DNA of 64,000 nucleotides, from positions 1 through 64,000 of the forward strand of contig JBHJMN010000033.1 of assembly GCA_042219835.1 (NCBI GenBank), given 5' to 3'. A model generated the notes under the pieces. It did no database searches and was not told where the DNA came from. It saw only the letters and a program-made list of their open reading frames with translations. The DNA comes from Paenibacillus_G elgii_A. Its GTDB lineage: Bacteria > Bacillota > Bacilli > Paenibacillales > NBRC-103111. This document shows positions 58,935 through 64,000 of the stretch, piece after piece. The position numbers were made by a program, and so were the translations under genes. Numbering within the stretch: position 1 is the stretch's first letter; each line of letters starts with the position of its first letter.

Positions 58935-60011
58935 TTACATTCCGATATAGCGGCTGTACAGGCTTTTGGCCAGAGTTGGGTCTTCGGTGCCCTGTACGAT
59001 CATCCGTCCGTCTGGGAATAGCACCAATGTCAACGATTCATCCAAATGAAGCTTGAGGAGAAACGGATTTTTCTCGATCCGTCCAAGCGGCTGAAGCCGT
59101 TCCGCCCATTCTTCCAAAGAGAGCGCGGCAGGCGCAACGGGCTGGATTTGGACGGAATTCCGGCCGCACAGCGTCTGGATCGTATCTTCCTCCAGCGAAG
59201 CGTCCAGGTATTCGAACTGACGTTTCGCGCAGCAAGGGCAATCCGCTTTGCGCGCTTTCGACACGTCGATCGCGGCGTATTGGTTGTACCAGAGGTCCCA
59301 ATGGACCATCTTGCGGCTTAGCTGCTGGCGGGCCCCCACAAGCAGCTTAAGCGCTTCGGCCGCTTGGTGGGAGGCGACCGTATGAATGATCGATCCGATC
59401 ACGCCTGCCGTATCGCATGTTTCCGTCGTGCCCCGCGCGGGCGGTTGGTCGAACAAGCATCGCAGACAAGGCGTTTCGCCGGGCATGACGGTGTGTGAGA
59501 CGCCGCGGGAGCTTACGGCGCCGCCGTAGATCCACGGAATTCCGTGCTTGACGCTGACGTCGTTAATTAAAAAGCGCACCGCAAAATTATCCGTTCCGTC
59601 CAGAATAAGCTGGACGTCGGCCAGCCATTGCTCGGCATTGGCGAAGTTCAAGTCGGCCACGACCGGCTCGATGACAACGCCGGAGTTCGCCGCGCCAAGC
59701 CGGGCCGCAGCCGCTTCCGCTTTGGGCGCGGAGCCGGCTGCATCCGCTTCGTCGTAAAGCATCTGCCGCTGCAGATTGCTTCGCTCGACGAAGTCGCGGT
59801 CGATCAGGCGCACGAAACCGATACCGGCGCGTACCATATGATTGGCGAGCACCGTTCCGAGCGCGCCCATGCCTACGATGGCGACACGGGCTTGCAGCAG
59901 CTTGGCTTGGCCGGTTTCGCCGATGGGGGCGAATAGCATCTGCCGCGAATACCGTTCCCGGTCCGCGACCTCTACGTTCTCCTGCTCCGTTATGCTGTCG
60001 GATACGTTCAT
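58935..60011 (-). CDS. MoeB/ThiF-type adenylyltransferase (E1-like)
   Basis: 358 residues from ATG 60011, which overlaps the stop of the upstream moaDE gene; a longer in-frame reading lies inside that gene. The nucleotide site is VAIVGMGALGTVLANHMVRAG, with DRDFVERSNLQRQMLYDE, KAEAAAARL and ILDGTDNFAVRFLINDV. Zinc Cys pairs are in CLRC and CPCC. No rhodanese domain follows; the last 85 residues are divergent. MoeB adenylates the C-terminal Gly of MoaD, and the coupled moaDE gene supports that partner, though ThiS activation is also possible. Confidence 0.88.
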   Translation of the reverse strand: MNVSDSITEQENVEVADRERYSRQMLFAPIGETGQAKLLQARVAIVGMGALGTVLANHMVRAGIGFVRLIDRDFVERSNLQRQMLYDEADAAGSAPKAEAAAARLGAANSGVVIEPVVADLNFANAEQWLADVQLILDGTDNFAVRFLINDVSVKHGIPWIYGGAVSSRGVSHTVMPGETPCLRCLFDQPPARGTTETCDTAGVIGSIIHTVASHQAAEALKLLVGARQQLSRKMVHWDLWYNQYAAIDVSKARKADCPCCAKRQFEYLDASLEEDTIQTLCGRNSVQIQPVAPAALSLEEWAERLQPLGRIEKNPFLLKLHLDESLTLVLFPDGRMIVQGTEDPTLAKSLYSRYIGM

Positions 60012-60724
60012 GCCCGCGTCTCTCCTTCCTGCGGAAGACCGGCTGCCGGATTCCAGGGACCTTGCTGATGTCCCTTCCACTCCGAGCCGTCCTCCCATAT
60101 TTCCTTCTTCCAGATCGGCACGATTTGCTTCAGACGCTCGATGGCATAACGGCTCGCTTCATAGGCGGAGTCGCGGTGCGGGGAAGATACGGCAATGACG
60201 ACGCTCGTCTCGCCCGCCGGTACCGTACCGAGCCGGTGCGTAATCGCGAGCCGCGTACCCGGCCACCGCAAGGACAGCTCGTCGCCGATTTGGCGCATCG
60301 TTTTCAGCGCCATTGGCTCGTAGGCTTCGTATTCCAGCATCACGGTCCTTTTGCCGTGGGTAAATTCCCGGGTGGTGCCGACAAACGCCAGCGTCGCGCC
60401 ATGGTCCGGATGCAGCACTTTGGCCGTCACCTCATCGGCACGGATCGGATCGTGGGTGATGACGTAAGGCTCCGGCTCACCGCCGGAAACCGGCGGGATG
60501 AGCGCGACTTCGTCCTGCTCGGTGATACGGACCGCATCGTCCGCATATTGCTGATTCACCGCGACGAACGCTTGCTTAAGCACGTCCGATGCCGCGGGGT
60601 AGCGGGCGGCCAGCAGCGCTTTGAGCTCCTGCGGCGTCAGTCCGTCTTGTTCTATGTCCAGCTCCAGTACCGGAGAACCGAAATGCTCGGCCAATCCGGC
60701 GAAAAGCAGCAGCTTCAGCTTCAT
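60008..60724 (-). CDS. MoaD-MoaE fusion, molybdopterin synthase
   Basis: 238 residues from ATG 60724, behind GAAGGAG. Residues 1-80 are MoaD-like (KLKLLLFAGLAEHFGSPVLE, then ALIPPVSGGEPEP). The rest is MoaE: YVITHDPIRADEVTAKVLHP, GATLAFVGTTREFTHGKRTV, LEYEAYEPMALK, HRLGTVPAGETSVVIAVSSPHR and the catalytic WKKEIWEDGSEW. In separate MoaD the GG is C-terminal and carries the thiocarboxylate; here it is internal (VSGGEP). The known Mycobacterium tuberculosis fusion MoaX is cleaved after that Gly, so processing is expected. It makes molybdopterin from cPMP. Confidence 0.9.
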   Translation of the reverse strand: MKLKLLLFAGLAEHFGSPVLELDIEQDGLTPQELKALLAARYPAASDVLKQAFVAVNQQYADDAVRITEQDEVALIPPVSGGEPEPYVITHDPIRADEVTAKVLHPDHGATLAFVGTTREFTHGKRTVMLEYEAYEPMALKTMRQIGDELSLRWPGTRLAITHRLGTVPAGETSVVIAVSSPHRDSAYEASRYAIERLKQIVPIWKKEIWEDGSEWKGHQQGPWNPAAGLPQEGETRA

Positions 60725-60730
60725 GGTTGC

Positions 60731-60861
60731 TCTACTCCTTCGTTCTAGCGGCCTTTCGAAGTCCGGCGATTGGAGTCTTTGTGCGGCAGGTTTGTTGCTC
60801 CAGCCGCCGCCAAGCTCGCGAATCACCGGCTTTGCGGGCTGTTCTTTTAAGTTTCAGCATA
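60731..60861 (-). promoter_or_regulatory. Possible structured leader of moaDE
   Basis: The extended -10 TGGTATGCT (minus strand, 60864-60856) gives a leader of about 125 bases. CCGGTGATT (60839-60831) can pair with AATCGCCGG (60771-60763). TGGAG (60802-60798) can pair with CTCCA (60775-60771), and a GGCGGC between them can pair with GCCGC inside the loop, a pseudoknot layout. The frame across it has no start with a ribosome site. It may be a regulatory RNA; I could not match it to a known class. Confidence 0.35.
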
Positions 60862-60880
60862 CCATATTTTTAGCGAAAAA

Positions 60881-60889
60881 TGATATAAT
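60881..60889 (+). promoter_or_regulatory. Extended -10 promoter of the yunD-like gene
   Basis: TGATATAAT fits TGnTATAAT; no clear -35. Divergent from the moaDE promoter about 20 bases away. Confidence 0.55.
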
Positions 60890-60960
60890 GGTTGGTGATG
60901 TTTCAAGGGAGATGGAGGCTGCTCCGTTCATCTACTCGCTACTTGAAGGAAGGTGCCTTT

Positions 60961-62415
60961 GTGATCGAACGAATGAGGCTGCGCGTCCTTCATACGAACG
61001 ATATTCACAGCCACTTTGAACAAATGCCCCGCATCGCTTCTGTCCTGCGGAAGCTTCGTGCGGAAGCCGGAGAAGAGCGGACACTTACGCTTGATATCGG
61101 GGATCATATCGACCGGATGCGTCCGGAAACCGAAGGGACGGACGGCCGGACGAACATCGCGGTGCTGAATGCATCCGGGTATGAAGCGGTCACGCTCGGC
61201 AACAACGAGGGATTGTCCTACACGGAGGACGTCCTTTCGGAACTATACGGCCGACAGGCCAGCTTTGCCACCGTCATCTGCAACCTGCCGGCATCGGCAA
61301 CGGGAGCGCTTCCGTCGTGGGCGGTTCCGTATCATATCGTCCGAAAAGCGGGCTTGCGCATCGGGCTGATCGGAGTTACCGCCTGCTTTCCCGAGTTTTA
61401 CAACCTGCTCGGATGGGACGTGCGGGAGCCGTTCGACATCGTGCCGCCCCTTGTCCGGCAGCTTCGTCCCGAAGTGGACGTGCTCATTGTCATGTCCCAT
61501 CTCGGGCTGCGCAACGACGAGCGCATGGCGGCCGAAGTGCCGGGCATTGATTTGATCTTAGGCGGGCATACGCATCATCTGCTCGAAGAACCGCTGCGCA
61601 TCGGCGGGACGCTCGTCTGCGCCGCGGGCAAATATGGACAATACGTCGGAGTCGTCGATTTGGAATGGGACCCCGCGGAACAGAAGCTGGCGCATGCGGA
61701 GGCTTCCGTGCAAGCGGTGACTATCGAGCCGGAGGATGAGGAGATTCACAGGTTGATCAGGCAGTATGGCTTTCGCGCCGCCGCCGAATTGGACCGAGAG
61801 GTCGCCCGCCTGCCTGTCGAGTTGCCGTTCGACTGGTATGGCGAATCGCCGCTCGGGAATTTGCTGGCCGGGGGATTGCGCCGGTGGACGGGAGCCGAGA
61901 TCGGCCTGGTCAATGCCGGACAACTGCTCGGCGGGCTGCCGGAAGGCCCGGTATCGGCCGGTATGCTGCTTCAATTATGCCCGTCGCCGATCAACCCGTG
62001 CCGGATGAAGCTGACCGGAAAGCGGCTGCTTCGCGCGCTGGAGGAATCGCTGCTTCCCGAGTTCATGGACAAACCGCTGTACGGCTACGGCTTTCGCGGC
62101 AAAGTGCTCGGGACGCTGTGCATTGACGGACTTACGGTACATTACGACCCGGAAGGGGCCGAATATGCGAAGATTCGCGCCGTGGACGTCGGCGGGCAGC
62201 CGCTGGAGGCGGAGCGGCAGTATTGGGTCGGCTCCATCGACATGTTTACGTTCCGGGTCGGCTTCACGTCTCTCGGAGAAGGGACGGAGCCTCAATTTTT
62301 TCTGCCGGAATTTTTGCGCGATGTGCTGCTCCGGGAGCTTCGCGAAGAAGCGTCGCTTCAGCGCAGCTTTTCCCGGCGGTGGCGCGCGGTCGGAGAACCG
62401 CCGCACGATACTTAA
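60961..62415 (+). CDS. Cytosolic 5'-nucleotidase/metallophosphoesterase, YunD-like
   Basis: 484 residues from GTG 60961, behind GAAGGAAGGTG; the upstream ATG 60898 lacks a ribosome site. Calcineurin-like metal motifs are present: HTNDIHSHFEQ, TLDIGDHID, TLGNNEG, VMSHLGLRNDE and GGHTHH. The C-terminal 5'-nucleotidase domain has ESPLGNLLAGGLRRW, NAGQLLGGLPEGPVS, and the substrate-stacking region YGYGFRGKV. Most UshA relatives are exported; this one has no signal peptide, like B. subtilis YunD. It probably acts on nucleotides or nucleotide sugars in the cytoplasm. Confidence 0.88.
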   Translation: MIERMRLRVLHTNDIHSHFEQMPRIASVLRKLRAEAGEERTLTLDIGDHIDRMRPETEGTDGRTNIAVLNASGYEAVTLGNNEGLSYTEDVLSELYGRQASFATVICNLPASATGALPSWAVPYHIVRKAGLRIGLIGVTACFPEFYNLLGWDVREPFDIVPPLVRQLRPEVDVLIVMSHLGLRNDERMAAEVPGIDLILGGHTHHLLEEPLRIGGTLVCAAGKYGQYVGVVDLEWDPAEQKLAHAEASVQAVTIEPEDEEIHRLIRQYGFRAAAELDREVARLPVELPFDWYGESPLGNLLAGGLRRWTGAEIGLVNAGQLLGGLPEGPVSAGMLLQLCPSPINPCRMKLTGKRLLRALEESLLPEFMDKPLYGYGFRGKVLGTLCIDGLTVHYDPEGAEYAKIRAVDVGGQPLEAERQYWVGSIDMFTFRVGFTSLGEGTEPQFFLPEFLRDVLLRELREEASLQRSFSRRWRAVGEPPHDT

Positions 62416-62512
62416 TTCCCGGTGTGTACAATCCGCAGCAAACAAGCTAGAATATAAAAAGCGATACATGATACGAACTGGATCAATTCGTGGGAGAGAG
62501 TAGGAGGAGCGT

Positions 62513-63319
62513 ATGCACGATTGGTGGGTAGCGGTGATTATCGGCATCGTGGAAGGCTTGACGGAGTTTTTGCCCGTTTCGTCTACGGGTCACATGATTT
62601 TGACAAGCAGGCTGCTGGGGATTCCGGATACGGATGAATTGATCAAAACGTTCGAGATCGTCATTCAGCTCGGCGCCATACTGGCCGGGGTCGTCGTCTA
62701 TTGGAAACGGATTTTGCGGCTCTTCGGTCTCAGCAAGGAAAAGCCCAAAGCGGGCAAAGGGATGAACCTGCTGCACATTATGCTGGCGATTGTGCCGACG
62801 CTGGCGATCGCGTATTTGACCAAAGACTTTATTAAAGCCCACCTCTTCTTGCCGTCTACCGTGCTTATCGGCCTGATCCTTGGCGGTGTGCTGCTCATCG
62901 TCGGGGAAAAATTCCAGCCAGAGGTAACGGCGCACGATGTCGACGAGCTGACGTACAAGCAGGCGTTCTTTATCGGTCTATGGCAGATCATTTCGATTTG
63001 GCCGGGCTTCTCCCGTTCGGGATCGACGATTGCCGGAGGGATGCTGGCTGGGGCAAGCCGCAAGGCCGCCGCCGACTTTACGTTTATTATCGCCATCCCC
63101 GTCATGGTAGCGGCTACTGGATACGAGCTGCTAAAAAACCTCGATACGTTCTCATCCGGCGCTCTCGGATTTTTTGCCATCGGCTTTATCGTTTCATTCA
63201 TCGTGGCGCTGCTCGCGGTCGTCACGTTCATCAAATTCGTACAAAAGTTCAGCATGTCGTATTTTGCGTATTATCGCTTTGTCACCGCCGCGCTGTTTTG
63301 GATCTTCGTGCTGCGGTAG
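62513..63319 (+). CDS. Undecaprenyl-diphosphatase UppP (BacA)
   Basis: 268 residues, ATG 62513 behind AGTAGGAGGAG. The family motifs are clear: GIVEGLTEFLPVSSTGHMIL near the N-terminus and SIWPGFSRSGSTIAGGMLAG in the middle. The protein has seven to eight membrane helices. It dephosphorylates C55-PP outside the membrane to recycle the carrier lipid of wall synthesis, and over-expression gives bacitracin resistance. Monocistronic with its own terminator. Confidence 0.96.
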   Translation: MHDWWVAVIIGIVEGLTEFLPVSSTGHMILTSRLLGIPDTDELIKTFEIVIQLGAILAGVVVYWKRILRLFGLSKEKPKAGKGMNLLHIMLAIVPTLAIAYLTKDFIKAHLFLPSTVLIGLILGGVLLIVGEKFQPEVTAHDVDELTYKQAFFIGLWQIISIWPGFSRSGSTIAGGMLAGASRKAAADFTFIIAIPVMVAATGYELLKNLDTFSSGALGFFAIGFIVSFIVALLAVVTFIKFVQKFSMSYFAYYRFVTAALFWIFVLR

Positions 63320-63331
63320 CATTGTTCGGAA

Positions 63332-63340
63332 TTCGACAAA
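63332..63340. promoter_or_regulatory. Spo0A box downstream of uppP
   Basis: TTCGACAAA, the complement of TTTGTCGAA, about 175 bases before the last HD-GYP gene and next to the uppP terminator. Confidence 0.35.
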
Positions 63341-63345
63341 ATTTT

Positions 63346-63386
63346 GCCGGAGATTGAGGGTAATGCCCTTGTTTCCGGCTTTTTTC
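63346..63386 (+). terminator. Terminator of uppP
   Basis: GCCGGA / CCGGC with inner GAGGGT / CCCT and T7. Confidence 0.85.
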
Positions 63387-63475
63387 GTCAGCTGTTCATA
63401 TAAATTTTGTCAAAACGCGAAAAAATATATTGCTCTTTTTATTCGAATTCGATACGCTTAATCATATCGATAATT

Positions 63476-63496
63476 TTCTAAATTTTTCTTTTAGAA
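63476..63496 (+). repeat. Inverted repeat before the last HD-GYP gene
   Basis: TTCTAAA, 7 bases, TTTAGAA. The arms equal those of the palindrome upstream of solute-binding copy 4 (spacing there 6 for the same 7-mers). Confidence 0.4.
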
Positions 63497-63514
63497 AGAA
63501 GACGTGGTTCGTTA

Positions 63515-64000
63515 ATGCGTTTGCTTCCGCTAAGCATGGTCAAACCCGGCATGCGCCTTGGAAAAAAAATATATAACTCGGATGGGTTGACGCTGCTTGG
63601 CGAGCGGGTAGAATTGACGCAGGCGCTTATTACCCGCTTGGGCGAGCATGGTGTGGATTTTGTATATATTGATGATCCTCGAACCCGGGATCTGATTGTC
63701 CACGATGTCCTTAGCGAAGAGACGCGGCTCCATGCGATTACCCAGATCCGGACCTCCTTCCGTAAAATGATGGGGGATCAGGTCAAGCGCAAATTGGTGG
63801 GGCAGATGCAGGTTGGCAAAGCGTTTCGCGGGATGATGAGCATGATTTTGGACGATTTGAGCCAGCACAAGGATGCCATGATTATGCTGACCAATATCAG
63901 CCTCATGGACGAATATTTGTTCCAGCATTCGCTTAATGTATGCATCTATGCGACGATGCTCGGCATGGCACACGGGTACGAGCGGGAAGAGCTGATGACG
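63515..64000 (+). CDS. HD-GYP domain protein, 5' part only
   Basis: 162 codons visible from ATG 63515; the gene runs off the window. MRLLPLSMVKPGMRLGKKIY, GLTLLGERVELTQALITRL and YLFQHSLNVCIYATMLGMAH are typical of the N-terminal module and first helix of HD-GYP proteins. The HD pair itself would lie just past the window end. A second copy of this layout is at 57.7-58.8 kb. AAAGAAGACGTGG precedes the start. An inverted repeat lies directly upstream. Probable c-di-GMP phosphodiesterase. Confidence 0.8.
   Translation, partial: MRLLPLSMVKPGMRLGKKIYNSDGLTLLGERVELTQALITRLGEHGVDFVYIDDPRTRDLIVHDVLSEETRLHAITQIRTSFRKMMGDQVKRKLVGQMQVGKAFRGMMSMILDDLSQHKDAMIMLTNISLMDEYLFQHSLNVCIYATMLGMAHGYEREELMT

Noticed and set aside
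60731..60861. Leader of moaDE as a cyclic-di-GMP-I or Moco riboswitch
   Set aside because: Only fragments such as CGCAAAGCC resemble known cores; the required order of motifs could not be matched, so it is left as an unclassified structure.

Overview
The window reads as chromosomal DNA of an endospore-forming Gram-positive bacterium of the Paenibacillaceae (Paenibacillus or Cohnella type). Pointers are an sspH spore-protein gene with a sigma-G-like promoter, Spo0A boxes and sigma-H-like promoters, strong GGAGG ribosome sites, GTG and TTG starts, low-GC-type Fur and cre sites, and GC-rich coding DNA. The genus is inferred from gene families and was not computed. No rRNA, tRNA or CRISPR array was seen.

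Layout. 1-6.5 kb: a decayed methyltransferase, an ACT-domain malic enzyme, and a marR-ABC-ABC drug-efflux operon with a duplicated operator. 6.5-10.7 kb: a Fur-boxed iron-uptake operon efeM-efeB-efeU, whose permease carries an in-frame TAA at the last Glu of the REGLE iron motif. 10.7-14.3 kb: a small protein, a DUF423 protein, a GGDEF/EAL protein and a YolD-like protein; two of these have sigma-H-like promoters with Spo0A boxes. 14.3-18.1 kb: an AT-rich accessory patch with a lipoprotein, a DUF6678-like protein, a pentapeptide-like protein and gene remnants. 18.2-26.3 kb: yunC, a lysophospholipase-like hydrolase, a GntR regulator with lutABC, sspH, and an ArsR/SulP pair sharing operators. 26.4-30.5 kb: a Cys-rich protein and a pyroglutamate cluster, pxpBCA-pcp.

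30.6-37.4 kb: four tandem near-identical genes for solute-binding lipoproteins, each with its own promoter, upstream inverted repeat and terminator, and with no permease or ATPase nearby. Divergent from them, 37.5-42.5 kb holds an IclR-controlled sugar-acid operon (SDR, FAH-family hydrolase, split UxaA-type dehydratase, SDR) that looks like a non-phosphorylative route to pyruvate plus lactate or glycolate; lutABC could burn the lactate. 

42.8-50.2 kb: a PilZ-like protein, a nagA-nagB-rpiR amino-sugar operon, mtnA-mtnK methylthioribose salvage and small proteins. 50.2-55.5 kb: sufCDSUB behind a Fur-like box. 55.7-64 kb: a secreted protein, an NlpC/P60 lipoprotein, two HD-GYP proteins (the last cut by the window end), a MoaD-MoaE fusion with its E1-like activator behind a possibly structured leader, a yunD-like phosphoesterase and uppP.

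Common threads are iron economy (efe and suf, both Fur-boxed), c-di-GMP turnover (GGDEF/EAL, PilZ-like, two HD-GYP, several near Spo0A boxes), and carbon scavenging. The least ordinary items are the four-copy binding-protein array with its conserved upstream palindromes, the REGLE nonsense codon, and the paired sigma-H/Spo0A sites.
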